From Dactylosporangium sp. AC04546 (GTDB lineage Bacteria > Actinomycetota > Actinomycetes > Mycobacteriales > Micromonosporaceae): a DNA stretch of 54,272 nt. The notes under the pieces were generated by a model, which was given only the letters and a program-made list of their open reading frames with translations, was not told the DNA's origin and ran no database searches. Position numbers and translations under genes: made by a program. Positions 37,624 through 46,691 of the stretch are shown piece after piece. The stretch is taken from assembly GCF_022095675.1 (NCBI RefSeq), contig NZ_JAHYSG010000085.1:1-54272 (forward strand), read 5' to 3'. How positions within the stretch are numbered: position 1 is the first letter of the stretch; every line of letters begins with the position of its first letter.

Positions 37624-40581
37624 TCACGAGGCAGTCCCGGTGATGTTCACCGACCATGGCGAGCGCAGGACGTCGCCGATCACCACGGCGACGAATCGGC
37701 CGCCGGTACGCCGGGCCAGGCTGCGCGCACGATGAAAACCGCCCTCGCGGAGCCCTTCCGCGATGACGATGCCGGAGCCCGCGTCCGCGGCGTCGATCTC
37801 CGGGAAGTCCGGCCGCCGATGCCAGTGCGATGGCACCGCGGTGTCGAGGGCATCGCCGACCACGGTCACCCGGCAGCCACGGCCGGACATCGTCCTGGCG
37901 ATTCCCATGGCGTACCGGCGGCACAGCGGAAGCGCTCCGGTCACGGTCAGCACGCCGGGCACGGTCGCCAGGTCGAGGAAGAGCCGTCGCTGCCCGTCCT
38001 CACCGAGCACCGCCGGCAGCACCGCGCCCGGCTCCGGCGTTCCGGGGTCGAGCCACCGCGTCCGGGCGGGCGCGGCGACCCGGACCTCGGCCCGCACGCC
38101 GGCCGCCGACACCACCCCGACCCCGCCGAACTCCGTCTGCTCGGTCCACACCGGCCCGGCAGGCCCGCGACCCACCCGGCGATTCGACGGCAGCTCACCT
38201 GTGGCCTGCGTCGGCACCGCAGCGCTCACCGGTCCCCGCAGGGCGCGCCGTCGCAGCTTGACGGCCGGCGCCTCCGCCGCTTGGCGCCGGTGGTCGCGGC
38301 GTCGGTACGGCTGTCCCGAGCCGTCCAGGCCGATCGGGAAGGCCAGCGGTCCCGGTCCCGGTCCGGGTTCTCTGCGGGCCGGGAGCCGGCCGTGGCGCAG
38401 CATCTCGACGATCTCCTCGGTCCGGGGTCCGGTACCGGGCGGTTCGTCGTGCGGGCCGGCCGGCACGGCAAGATCGAGCAGCATGATCCGCGGACGTTCC
38501 GGGCCGGCGTCGACGCCGAGGATCAGGAATCGGCTTCCGGCGGTGAATATCGCGGTGGTGCGTCCGTCCGGGGCGATCGAGCCGAGCCTGCGGGCGCTGC
38601 GGGACCAGATGTGGTAGTCGACGCCGTCGCCCGGTTCCCGGTCGGGTGACGGACCGACGTCGACGAAGGCGGGTTCGACGAGCTCGGTGCCGGTCTCGTA
38701 CGCCGTCATCGGGAGCGGGATCGGGCAGGTCGCGAAGACCGGGCCGGTCACGACGGGCAGTTGCCGAAGGCCGTACATGGCGCACTCGGCGATCAGCGTC
38801 GCCGCCGTGCCGTCCCCTGCCGGGCCGGTTCCCCGGAGTTCGTTGTTGAGGGCGTCGCGCTCGGTGGCGCAGTACGCGCGCGCTGCGACCAGTCCGCTCA
38901 CCGTGGCGGCGGTGGGCCGCGCATCGGGTGACTCCTCGCTCCTGAACAGCTGGCGCACGACGATCCGGGCGTGCGTCTCGTACCTGGTGTCGAGCAGTTG
39001 CCGGAGCCGGTGCCGGTCCGGTGTGTCGCAGGTCCCCTCGGTGATCCACCGCGGTCCGGCCGGTGCTGTCACCGCCGGCTTCGCCGCGGGTGGAGTGCCG
39101 ACCTGCCGTGCAGGGGCGGGCCGCGGTGTGAGCACGGGCCGGCCCGGCACCGGGAGCGCCGGGGCCGGTAGCGGTGGGAGGGTGTCGCCGAGCGGTGCCG
39201 GCCCCCGGAGGTGCGGCCCGGTTCCCGGCGGTTCGGGCAGCCCGCGCCAGGAGTGGAACAGTCCGGAGGTGTGCAGCAGCCCGGTCCGGGAGATCGAGAC
39301 CTCGGCGTCGGCGGCGACGACGGTTCGGCCGAGTCCGCTCGCCAGGGCGCCGAACAGCGCGTCGGCGGTGCGGCCCGTGGGTGGTGTGCCGTGCGCGACG
39401 ACGACCACGGTCCGGCAGCGTGGTGGGCACACCGCGGTGATCAGGCCGGCCAGCTGGTCCGGTGTGACCGGCCGGCCGTGGACCCGGAATCCGGCCGGGT
39501 CGAGGCGCGCCTCGACGGTCACCTCGACGACGAAACCGGCCGGCGTCGCCACCACGCCCACCGGCTCCGATTCGGCGACGAACGACCAGCCGGCCGCCGT
39601 CTGCGACCCACCGGTGTTCCGGTGCCCGAGCCCGGCCGGCGAGGCGTTGCCGGCACCGCGCGGGCCGGGCCGGGGACCGGCGTGGCCGTTGTCGTGGGGT
39701 GGCGGGCCGGTCAGGTCCCCGGTGGGCCCGATGAAGGCCAGCCCCCAGGTGTTCCCGCCGGACCGCACGGGGACCGCGGCGGCGATCCGGGCCGGCGGAT
39801 CGCAGTAGGCACGCAGGTAGGCGGTGTCCGCCCTGGTTCGCAGTGCGCCCGGTAGCAGCGCCAGCCGGTACATGTCCGGCAGCGGCAGCGCGGCCAGGGA
39901 CAGGATCACGTCGTCGAGGGCGAGTGGCAGTTCGCCGAAGCCGCCGAGGAACACCGTTGCGGTGGTGGGGTCGGGTGGGATGCTGGAGGCTGTGCCCGCC
40001 CGTCCGGGTGTGACACCGCGGGGCAGGATCCAGTATCCGGCCGGCACGGCGTAGGTGGCTGCCGCGCCGTATGCGGTGACGCCGGCGGTTTCCGGCGGGA
40101 GGTCCTTGGCCCAGGCGGGTGCCGGGAACCATGCCGGCTCGTAGTGTGGGGGTCGACCGGGCGGGTAGGTTGCCCAGCCGCCGCCCGCGTAGCTGGGTGC
40201 CGCCACGGCGATCGTGCCGTCCGTGGCGACGGTCAGGGATCCGAGCGGGGCGACGATGTCCCGGTCGAGGTCGTGGGACAGGGCGCGCAGCTGCGGCTCC
40301 ACGGCGGACAGTGCCGCGGCGTGCCCCAGGGGGACCAGCCGCACGCCGGCGTCGTCGCCCCGCAGTACCCGGTTGGCGATCTGTCCGACGAGGTGCAGGT
40401 AGTCCGACCGTGCCGTGATCGACGGCGTGGTGACGACCGCGACGCGGCCGGGCTCGGGCTGCAGCGCCAGGGTCAGGGCGGTCAGCGCGGTGGCCGGGTC
40501 ACCGGCGGTGTGCACCAGCAGCGTGTGGCCGATCTCGTCGACGATCAGTTCGCTACCCGGGCGGGGTCGCCAGGGACTCAT
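37624..40581 (-). CDS. Large protein with a giant-protein-type module and an ART-like domain
   Basis: The protein has 985 residues. ATG 40581 is separated by one base from the stop of the upstream gene, which indicates coupled translation. Residues 1-340 are unrecognised (begins MSPWRPRPGSELIVDEIGH). Residues about 348-455 (VEARLDPAGFRVHGRPVTP, then RTVVVVAHGTPPTGRTADAL) resemble the strand-turn-helix-strand module repeated in the giant protein. Residues about 508-760 match the ART-like protein at 28913-29941 ([55 protein letters not shown]), also without the catalytic Arg and Glu. The last 110 residues (LFLDLATVPGVLTVTGALP) look like a Rossmann- or P-loop-type fold without a Walker motif. 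I assign no enzymatic function. It is probably an accessory component of the same system as the giant protein. Confidence 0.65.
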   Translation of the reverse strand: MSPWRPRPGSELIVDEIGHTLLVHTAGDPATALTALTLALQPEPGRVAVVTTPSITARSDYLHLVGQIANRVLRGDDAGVRLVPLGHAAALSAVEPQLRALSHDLDRDIVAPLGSLTVATDGTIAVAAPSYAGGGWATYPPGRPPHYEPAWFPAPAWAKDLPPETAGVTAYGAAATYAVPAGYWILPRGVTPGRAGTASSIPPDPTTATVFLGGFGELPLALDDVILSLAALPLPDMYRLALLPGALRTRADTAYLRAYCDPPARIAAAVPVRSGGNTWGLAFIGPTGDLTGPPPHDNGHAGPRPGPRGAGNASPAGLGHRNTGGSQTAAGWSFVAESEPVGVVATPAGFVVEVTVEARLDPAGFRVHGRPVTPDQLAGLITAVCPPRCRTVVVVAHGTPPTGRTADALFGALASGLGRTVVAADAEVSISRTGLLHTSGLFHSWRGLPEPPGTGPHLRGPAPLGDTLPPLPAPALPVPGRPVLTPRPAPARQVGTPPAAKPAVTAPAGPRWITEGTCDTPDRHRLRQLLDTRYETHARIVVRQLFRSEESPDARPTAATVSGLVAARAYCATERDALNNELRGTGPAGDGTAATLIAECAMYGLRQLPVVTGPVFATCPIPLPMTAYETGTELVEPAFVDVGPSPDREPGDGVDYHIWSRSARRLGSIAPDGRTTAIFTAGSRFLILGVDAGPERPRIMLLDLAVPAGPHDEPPGTGPRTEEIVEMLRHGRLPARREPGPGPGPLAFPIGLDGSGQPYRRRDHRRQAAEAPAVKLRRRALRGPVSAAVPTQATGELPSNRRVGRGPAGPVWTEQTEFGGVGVVSAAGVRAEVRVAAPARTRWLDPGTPEPGAVLPAVLGEDGQRRLFLDLATVPGVLTVTGALPLCRRYAMGIARTMSGRGCRVTVVGDALDTAVPSHWHRRPDFPEIDAADAGSGIVIAEGLREGGFHRARSLARRTGGRFVAVVIGDVLRSPWSVNITGTAS

Positions 40582-40582
40582 C

Positions 40583-41662
40583 TCAGTGATCCTCGCCGGG
40601 CGTGTGCGCGTGCAGTGCCGCCAGGGCACGGTGGATCGCCACGGCGTCGACCCGCGGCGGGTCGTACCGGCGGGTGCGGATGTGCTGGAGCAGGTCGGGG
40701 TCGGGGGCCAGTCCGTAGTTGCGGAGGTAGTAGGTGACCGCATCGGTCCAGACCCACGCGCCGTCGGTGCGGATGTTCATCGGTACCGCGCCGCGGCGCC
40801 GCCCGTTGACGACGTCGTCCATCAGCGTCGTGGTGGTCAGGACCGCGCTCGCCGCCTCCAGGTACTCCAGCACGTCACGGCGCTCCCGGCTGTCGAGGGT
40901 GGGCCGGTCGGCGGCGAAGCCGGGGCCGCCGACCTCGTCCACGGGGTCGAACAGTTCGGCGAAGCGGACGGAGGTGGTCGGCCGGGTCGTCCACAGCAGC
41001 GCGGAGTGGGCCAGCGCCGTCCGCTGGTACGGGGGCAGGTCGTCGGCGTCGGTGAACGCCTCGACCTGCGGCGCGGTCTCGCCGGCCAGGGTCAGCGCGC
41101 GCTGCATCGTGGCGGTGAGTGCCGGTAGCGATTCGGGGTCGGTGGCCTGGACCAGGTAGAGCCTCCGCGGTGGTGGCCACGGGGTCGGTGCGGCCGGGAA
41201 TCGCCAGGCCCGCCACAGCCCGTCGACCAGGTCGTCCATCTCGATGCCGGTCACCGTCGTGACGGCGGCCGCGTCGATGGCGCCCAGGTGGTCGATGTCG
41301 GTCGGGTCCGTGGTCAGGTCAAGGCTGTGCGGGATGTCCTCCGGGGTTTCGCCGTGGCGCTTCGGATATGCGGGGGACATCGTGTACCACCATGGCGTCG
41401 CCGCCGAGGCGGCAACGTCGAGATCGGCCAGCAGGTCGTGGTTGGCGGCGTCGTCCTGCAGGACCGCCTGGAGCACGTCGAGGTCGGCCGGTGTGATCGG
41501 TATGCGCCCGGCCAGGGCCACGAACACCACCGCTTGAGCGACCTCGGTCGCCCGCCCCTGCGCGAGCCAGTCCCGGGCCGCGCAGACGACCTCGTCCGGT
41601 GCCCACCCCGCGGCACGAAGCAGCACCTGGTGCAGCGAGATGCCCACCTGCCCGAATCGCAT
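40583..41662 (-). CDS. Protein of unknown function, first gene of the minus-strand operon
   Basis: The protein has 359 residues from ATG 41662. Longer starts (up to 41869) are in frame but their codons have low third-position GC, so I exclude them. There is no signal peptide or membrane helix. It is Trp-rich in places (TPWWYTMSPAYPKRHGETP, WTTRP, GAWVWTDAVTYYLRNYG) and mostly acidic and helical. It is probably a cytoplasmic protein. I recognise no family. The one-base gap to the 985-residue protein indicates that they are made together, so a partner, adaptor or immunity-type role is possible, but this is only inferred from the position. Confidence 0.65.
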   Translation of the reverse strand: MRFGQVGISLHQVLLRAAGWAPDEVVCAARDWLAQGRATEVAQAVVFVALAGRIPITPADLDVLQAVLQDDAANHDLLADLDVAASAATPWWYTMSPAYPKRHGETPEDIPHSLDLTTDPTDIDHLGAIDAAAVTTVTGIEMDDLVDGLWRAWRFPAAPTPWPPPRRLYLVQATDPESLPALTATMQRALTLAGETAPQVEAFTDADDLPPYQRTALAHSALLWTTRPTTSVRFAELFDPVDEVGGPGFAADRPTLDSRERRDVLEYLEAASAVLTTTTLMDDVVNGRRRGAVPMNIRTDGAWVWTDAVTYYLRNYGLAPDPDLLQHIRTRRYDPPRVDAVAIHRALAALHAHTPGEDH

Positions 41663-41856
41663 GTCGCTACAACGGAAACTCCCGCGCCGTGGTTCAACCG
41701 GCAGCGCCCCGATGACATCGGTGCTTCCCACCGGCCGGCTCATCGCCAGAATCTCGACGGTTTCGTTTGAACCGCCCTCCGACGCCATCCGTTGTGTGGT
41801 CCACCTACTCCGCCTGGGGACGCGCGGCGGTGTCTTGACTGACGGGAGCTTTGGCA

Positions 41857-43239
41857 GTGTCCGTCTCAATAGATGAGCCGATCCGTCCGATCCGGTACAC
41901 CACGGCCGCGCACAGACCGAACGAACTTGCCTACCAGGCGCCTGACAGCATCACCGCCGCCGTCCGCAGAACGCTGCGGCAACGGCGCTTCATGCAGTAC
42001 AACCGGTTGGCGGTCGGTGTGGTGCTGCTCAACGCGGGAGCGTTGTGGCTCGGCACGCGGCACGCGGCGTGGGCGGACCCGACGACGCTGCTGACCCTGG
42101 CACAGGCCAACCTGGCCTGCGCGGTCATCGCACGGCAGCAGCACGTCGTCAACTTCGTGTGCCGGCTCGCCACCCGGGCACCGACGACCTGGCCGCTCCG
42201 GCTGCGGTGGGCGCTGGCCAAGGTGTACCACTTCGGCGGGCTGCACGTCGGCATGGCCGTCTCGGGCACGGCGTGGTACCTGCTCTTTGTCGCGTCGCAC
42301 ACCAGGCAGGCGCTGCGCGGTCCCGGGATCCCCGCGAGCCTGGTGACCTCGTACGCCCTGGTGCTGCTCCTGGTCCTGATCGTCGTGTGCGCCCGCCCCT
42401 CGGCGCGGACGCGCTCGCACGACAGGTTCGAGGTGACCCATCGGCTCGGCGGCTGGACGGTCCTCGTCCTCGCTTGGATCAACACGATCCTGGTGGTGAC
42501 CACCCAGCCGGCAGCGGGCTCGGTGGTCGATGCCGTGGTGACCGCACCCTCGATCTGGCTGATGCTGGCCAGCACGGCGTCGACCGCACTGCCGTGGCTG
42601 CGGCTGCGCCGGGTGCCCATCACGGTCCAGCGACCGTCATCGCACGTCGCCGTCGTCCGGTTCGACGACCACGGGGTGAAACCGTTCGTGGGCTCGGTCC
42701 GGCCGATCAGCCTGCATCCGCTGTGGGGCTGGCACACGTTCGCCAACATCCCGGCACCGCGCAGCAGCCCACTGGGCTACCGGATGGCCGTGTCCCGCGC
42801 CGGCGACTGGACGTCGGCGTTCATCGCCGACCCGCCGTCCCACGTCTGGGTGCGAGGTGTCCCGACCGCCGGCATGGCCAACGTCCGGCACCTGTTCAAA
42901 CGGGTCGTCTTCGTCGCCACCGGCAGCGGCATCGGCCCCATGCTGGCGCACCTCATGGCCAACAACGTGCCGGGCCACCTGGTGTGGGTGACGAGAAGCC
43001 CGAGGGAGACGTACGGCGACGAGCTCGTCAACGAGATCCTCGCCGTCCAGCCGGACGCCACGATCTGGAACACCGACGACCAGGGACGACCCGACGTGTT
43101 CGCCCTCGCCTACGAGGCCCTGCAACGCACCGGCGCGGAGGCGGTCATCTGCATCGCGAGCACCAAGGTCACCTGGCAGGTCGTGTCCGGCATCGAACGG
43201 CTCGGCATCCCCGCATTCGGCCCCATCTGGGACTCCTGA
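41857..43239 (+). CDS. TmpA-like membrane flavoreductase (ferric-reductase-type NAD-binding protein)
   Basis: The protein has 460 residues. GTG 41857 lies 8 bases after GGGAG (41844-41848); the TTG at 41851 is too close to it. The N-terminal half has about six membrane helices with conserved His positions (KVYHFGGLHVG, EVTHRLGGWTVLVLAW). The C-terminal half resembles the FAD/NAD(P)H-binding part of ferredoxin-reductase-like proteins, with the nucleotide motif VVFVATGSGIGPMLAHL (354-361) and a late NAD-binding strand (AEAVICIAST). The overall design matches the integral membrane protein TmpA known from fungi and its bacterial relatives. It probably passes electrons across or within the membrane. 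The Rieske lipoprotein encoded next is an obvious acceptor candidate. Confidence 0.75.
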   Translation: MSVSIDEPIRPIRYTTAAHRPNELAYQAPDSITAAVRRTLRQRRFMQYNRLAVGVVLLNAGALWLGTRHAAWADPTTLLTLAQANLACAVIARQQHVVNFVCRLATRAPTTWPLRLRWALAKVYHFGGLHVGMAVSGTAWYLLFVASHTRQALRGPGIPASLVTSYALVLLLVLIVVCARPSARTRSHDRFEVTHRLGGWTVLVLAWINTILVVTTQPAAGSVVDAVVTAPSIWLMLASTASTALPWLRLRRVPITVQRPSSHVAVVRFDDHGVKPFVGSVRPISLHPLWGWHTFANIPAPRSSPLGYRMAVSRAGDWTSAFIADPPSHVWVRGVPTAGMANVRHLFKRVVFVATGSGIGPMLAHLMANNVPGHLVWVTRSPRETYGDELVNEILAVQPDATIWNTDDQGRPDVFALAYEALQRTGAEAVICIASTKVTWQVVSGIERLGIPAFGPIWDS

Positions 43240-43314
43240 CCCGCGATTCCCGCGAAAACCTGACCCAACCCTGATCCAACACATCGCACACAACGACAAC
43301 GAGGAGGTCGCCCG

Positions 43315-43803
43315 ATGGGCGGTGCCAACCGGCGGACAATGCTCATGGGCGCTGGCGCGGTCGGTATCTCAGCCGCCGTGACCGCGTGCGGCGGCGCGGC
43401 AGAGCCGGCGAACCCGCTGACCCAACCGGCACAACCGGCACAACCGGCACAACCGGCCACGAACCCTGAAGCGGCCGGCGCGGCCGCGCCGGCCCAGGGA
43501 GGCGCCGCGCTCGCCAAGGTGGCCGACGTGCCGGTCGGCGGCGGCCTGGTGCTTCCGGACCAGGAGATCGTGCTGACCCAGCCCGTCAAGGGCGAGATCA
43601 AAGGCTTCACCTCGAGCTGCACCCACTACGGCTGCACGGTGTCCGGCGTCAAGGGCGGCACGATCAACTGCGCCTGCCACGGCAGCAAGTTCGCCGTGGC
43701 CGACGGCGCGGTCGTCAACGGCCCGGCGACCGGCGCACTGCCCGAGGTCGCGGTCCGCGTCGAGGGCAGCGACATCTTCCGGGCCACGCCGTCCGGCATG
43801 TGA
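43315..43803 (+). CDS. Tat-exported Rieske [2Fe-2S] lipoprotein
   Basis: The protein has 162 residues. ATG 43315 lies 7 bases after AGGAGG. The N-terminus has a twin-arginine signal (NRRTMLMGAGAVG) and a lipobox (AAVTAC), so it should be exported folded and lipid-anchored on the outer face of the membrane. A linker with PAQPAQPAQPA (a 9-base repeat in the DNA) precedes the Rieske domain. Cluster ligands are in CTHYGC (Cys 102, His 104) and CACHGS (Cys 119, His 122), with Cys 107 and Cys 121 as the usual disulphide. All are intact. It is a small soluble-type Rieske protein rather than a cytochrome bc subunit. Its neighbours suggest electron exchange with the TmpA-like protein. Confidence 0.9.
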   Translation: MGGANRRTMLMGAGAVGISAAVTACGGAAEPANPLTQPAQPAQPAQPATNPEAAGAAAPAQGGAALAKVADVPVGGGLVLPDQEIVLTQPVKGEIKGFTSSCTHYGCTVSGVKGGTINCACHGSKFAVADGAVVNGPATGALPEVAVRVEGSDIFRATPSGM

Positions 43804-43814
43804 TCGCGGCCGCC

Positions 43815-43857
43815 GCTCCACGGTTCCGTGTGTCGTCCGATCACGGAACCGTGGAGC
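43815..43857 (+). terminator. Strong hairpin after the Rieske gene
   Basis: A perfect 16-base-pair stem (43815-43830 with 43842-43857) has an 11-base loop, starting 12 bases after the Rieske stop. There is only a weak pyrimidine run afterwards, as is common for actinomycete terminators. It would separate the TmpA/Rieske pair from the DUF4142 gene or attenuate between them. Confidence 0.75.
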
Positions 43858-43936
43858 CTTCCCGTCCCGATCATCGAACCCGGTTGCCCACGTCGTCCCG
43901 GCGCCGGCGACGGCATCTCTCAGCGGGAGGCACGGC

Positions 43937-45304
43937 GTGAAGCACCTGCACCTCGCCACGGCGGTCGCCAGTCTCGTCGCCGCCGCGGCCTGGGCGATTC
44001 CACTCGCCAGACCGGCCCTGACCGCGTCCGACGACCTCAGCACAGCCGACCGGGACCTCCTGGTCCAGGTTCGCCTGCTGGGCCTGCTGACCCATCCGGC
44101 CGGCCTCACCGCCCGCGACAGGGCCGCCGGCGAACAGATCCGGAGGACCGGCGAGACACTCGCCATCGAACACGCCAACCTCGACAGCCTCACCCGCGCC
44201 ACCGCCGTCCAGGTCGGCGTGCCGTTACCCGCCACGCCGACCGCCGAGGACCGGGGCTTCCTCCGCGAACTGGCGGCCACGCCGGCCGACCGGTTCGACC
44301 AGATCCTCGTCGGGCGGCTCCGTGCCGCGTACGAGCGGGCGTTCCCGATGATCGCCGCGGCGCGGGCCAGCACCCGCAACACCGCCGTCCGCGCCTTCGC
44401 GACCACCGCCGACGCCTACGTGGCACGCCACCTCGACTACCTGGACAGCACCGGACTCGCCAGCCACCCGGCAGCGGCCACGGCCGACGCGGCCGACCGG
44501 GCGTTCCTCGCCCGCCTCAGCCAGATCGTCCTCTGGCAGCAGCTCGCGGGCATCCTGGCCCAGCAACGCGCGACCCGCGCGGACATCAGGCAGGCCGGCG
44601 ACCTGATCACCGACGAGGCACGGGAGCTCAACCGGACCGTCCGGTCGGCCGTCGAACGGCTGCACCTGCCGCTACCCGACCGGCCGAGCGCCGAACAGCA
44701 GCAGGCGCTGACGGACCTCGAGACCGCCCGCGGCGCGGACTTCGACCAGACCTTCGTCAACCAGCTCCGTACGGCGGACGGGGCACTGCTGTTCGCCGGC
44801 GCGCAAACCCGCACCGGCACCCGCAACATCGTGATCCGCGAGCTCGCCGCGGCCGCCAACAGCACGGTCCTGCGGCACATGGCATACCTGGAAGCCAGCG
44901 GCCTGGTCCGGTACGAAGAACTCCCCGCTCCGCCACACGCGGCCGGACTGACCACGACAGGACTGCACCGCGACGACGGCATCCACCCGGCCGTCATCTG
45001 GCTGATGCTCGCCGTCACCGTCGTCGTCGCCGCCCTGACCGGAACCGCCCTTACCGGAACCGGCCTGGCCGGGGCGGGCCTGACCGGGGACGGCCCGGCA
45101 GGGCGCCGGCCGGTGCGGGGCCGGCCTGTCGACACAACCCACCGGGCGAGCACCCGTAGCCCGTCGAGAGAGGTGATCCGACATGAGTTACCAAACACCC
45201 ACCCGACACCGATGGTCCTTGAGCGGACAAGCACCAGCGGCGAACGACAGCCTGGTCGAATACGACCGTCCGCGCAGCTACCGGGCAACCCTGGAACATG
45301 GTGA
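43937..45304 (+). CDS. Double DUF4142 (ferritin-like fold) membrane-anchored protein
   Basis: The protein has 455 residues. GTG 43937 lies 6 bases after GGGAGG. A signal peptide (1-28) is followed by two DUF4142-type helical domains (about 34-185 and 190-335), recognisable by D-R-x-F/L-L, F-D-Q-x-x-V-x-x-L and H-x-x-Y-L-x-S/A repeats. A C-terminal membrane helix lies at about 352-377. DUF4142 proteins are periplasmic or surface helical bundles of unknown biochemical role. The frame continues 122 bases into the DUF1996 gene, giving an odd basic and Pro-rich tail after about residue 415 that does not look like the family. A frame error near 45150 or a genuine long overlap would both explain this. 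Confidence 0.75.
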   Translation: MKHLHLATAVASLVAAAAWAIPLARPALTASDDLSTADRDLLVQVRLLGLLTHPAGLTARDRAAGEQIRRTGETLAIEHANLDSLTRATAVQVGVPLPATPTAEDRGFLRELAATPADRFDQILVGRLRAAYERAFPMIAAARASTRNTAVRAFATTADAYVARHLDYLDSTGLASHPAAATADAADRAFLARLSQIVLWQQLAGILAQQRATRADIRQAGDLITDEARELNRTVRSAVERLHLPLPDRPSAEQQQALTDLETARGADFDQTFVNQLRTADGALLFAGAQTRTGTRNIVIRELAAAANSTVLRHMAYLEASGLVRYEELPAPPHAAGLTTTGLHRDDGIHPAVIWLMLAVTVVVAALTGTALTGTGLAGAGLTGDGPAGRRPVRGRPVDTTHRASTRSPSREVIRHELPNTHPTPMVLERTSTSGERQPGRIRPSAQLPGNPGTW

Positions 45305-46343
45305 GCCACGACGCGAACGCTTGCTCTCCGCTCGCGCCGTGGCGTGGGTGGCCGTCTTCACGCTGGTGACGACAACCGGCCTGTGGTGGGTCTTCCGGGG
45401 CAACACCGCCGCGACGTCCAGCCCTCCGGACGCCGCGGCGGCCGCGCCCGCGGCGCACCAGCACGAAGGCCAACCAGCCGCGAGCGACTACGTCGACATC
45501 CTCAGCGTGCCGGCGGGCAGGCAGGATCCACCGGCCGGCGCGAGCGCGTCGACCGGCAGCTACCGCCACGACTGCGGCCGCAATGAGAACGGGTTCTACA
45601 ACCCGGACAACTTCATCGTCGTGCCGGGCAAACAGAGCGGCGCCCACCACATGCACGACTACCTCGGCAACCAGTCGGTGGACTGGCGCACCACCGACGA
45701 AAGTCTCGCGGCAGCAACGGAAACCTCGTGCCGGCTCGGCGACCTGTCGTCCTATTTCTGGCCGGTGCTGCGGGACATCACCCAGACCGGCACCGACGCG
45801 GCACAGGTCGGTGGCGGCAAGGACGGCAACCACGGCCGGATCCTTCCCCTCGCGGAGGCGCGGATGGAGTTCGTCGGCAACGCCCAGTCGAAGGTCGTGC
45901 CGATGCCGCTGTTCCTGCGCCTGTTCACGGGGAACGCGAAAGCCATCACGAGCAAACTCAAGGACGCCCGTTCCCGGTGGGGATGCGCCGGGTTCAAGGA
46001 CCGGTACACCGAGAAGTACCCACTGTGTCCGGACGGCGCCGTGCAGCGCGTCATCGAGTACCCGAGCTGCTGGAACGGCAAGGACACCCGCAGCAACGAC
46101 GTACGCAGCCACACCGCCTTCCCCGACAAGGACGGCAGGTGCCCCGACGGCACGCGCGCCATCCCGAAACTCGTCATCACCCTCACCTACGCCGCCATCC
46201 CGCCGGGCCGCAGCTTCGCCCTCGACGCGTTCCCCGGCGAAGGCCGCAGCCCGCACACCGACCACGCCGGCTTCGCCAACGTGATGCCCGAAGACCTGAT
46301 GGCCCTGATCGTCGACTGCGTCAACGACGGCCGCGCATGCTGA
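45183..46343 (+). CDS. DUF1996 domain secreted or membrane-anchored protein
   Basis: The protein has 386 residues. ATG 45183 lies 9 bases after AGAGAGG. A signal-anchor helix (about 52-71, AVAWVAVFTLVTTTGLWWVF) precedes a DUF1996 domain with the family landmarks: GAHHMHDYLGN, CRLGDLSSYFWPVL, YPSCWNGKDTRSNDVRSHT, RCPDGTRAIPKLVITLTY and a terminal cysteine pair region. The many Cys and His residues suggest disulphides and perhaps a metal site. DUF1996 proteins occur in actinomycetes and fungi as secreted proteins of unknown activity. It often accompanies DUF4142 genes, as here, but the functional link is unknown. Confidence 0.8.
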   Translation: MSYQTPTRHRWSLSGQAPAANDSLVEYDRPRSYRATLEHGEPRRERLLSARAVAWVAVFTLVTTTGLWWVFRGNTAATSSPPDAAAAAPAAHQHEGQPAASDYVDILSVPAGRQDPPAGASASTGSYRHDCGRNENGFYNPDNFIVVPGKQSGAHHMHDYLGNQSVDWRTTDESLAAATETSCRLGDLSSYFWPVLRDITQTGTDAAQVGGGKDGNHGRILPLAEARMEFVGNAQSKVVPMPLFLRLFTGNAKAITSKLKDARSRWGCAGFKDRYTEKYPLCPDGAVQRVIEYPSCWNGKDTRSNDVRSHTAFPDKDGRCPDGTRAIPKLVITLTYAAIPPGRSFALDAFPGEGRSPHTDHAGFANVMPEDLMALIVDCVNDGRAC

Positions 46344-46423
46344 GCACCCGAGGTCCGGATGCCCTGACCCTGGCGGCGTCAACGAGTGGTTGACCGGCCC
46401 CGGGCACGGGTTCCTCGGGGCGA

Positions 46424-46463
46424 GGGGTGCGGCTGCGACGCGAGACCGTCGCAGCCGCGCCCC
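46424..46463. terminator. Hairpin terminator between convergent genes
   Basis: A stem of about 17 base pairs (46424-46440 with 46447-46463, one T-G pair) has a 6-base loop, about 80 bases after the DUF1996 stop. It probably ends the plus-strand transcript. Confidence 0.7.
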
Positions 46464-46578
46464 CGCGTGCTGTCGGGCTGGCTCGTCGGCATCGGGTGGC
46501 CATTCGCGGATAGATCGACCTCGACCGCACGGCGCAGACCACGCTCGGCCAGGCCGAGCCGGAACAGCGGTACAGCAC

Positions 46579-46606
46579 TGGCGGCCGGCGCATCGGCCGG
46601 CCGCCA
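46579..46606. terminator. Hairpin terminator downstream of the sugar ABC operon
   Basis: A perfect 11-base-pair stem (TGGCGGCCGGC and its complement) has a 6-base loop, about 85 bases after the stop of the last permease gene on the minus strand. Confidence 0.65.
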
Positions 46607-46691
46607 TGGCGTCCCGTGACCCCTCGACAGGGGGTTGGAGCCCGCCGAGCCGGCCGCCTCGGTTGGGTTGGCCGGCCCGGCGGATGACTGG

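Larger units (their letters stand above)
46344..46691. other. Intergenic region between convergent genes
   Basis: The 348 bases between the DUF1996 gene and the ABC permease gene hold two hairpins, listed separately, and no convincing coding sequence. Confidence 0.7.

Noticed and set aside
37541..37627. Longer start (GTG 37627) for the ferric-reductase-like protein
   Set aside because: It overlaps the upstream stop as coupled genes do, but it lacks a ribosome binding site and its codons have low third-position GC.
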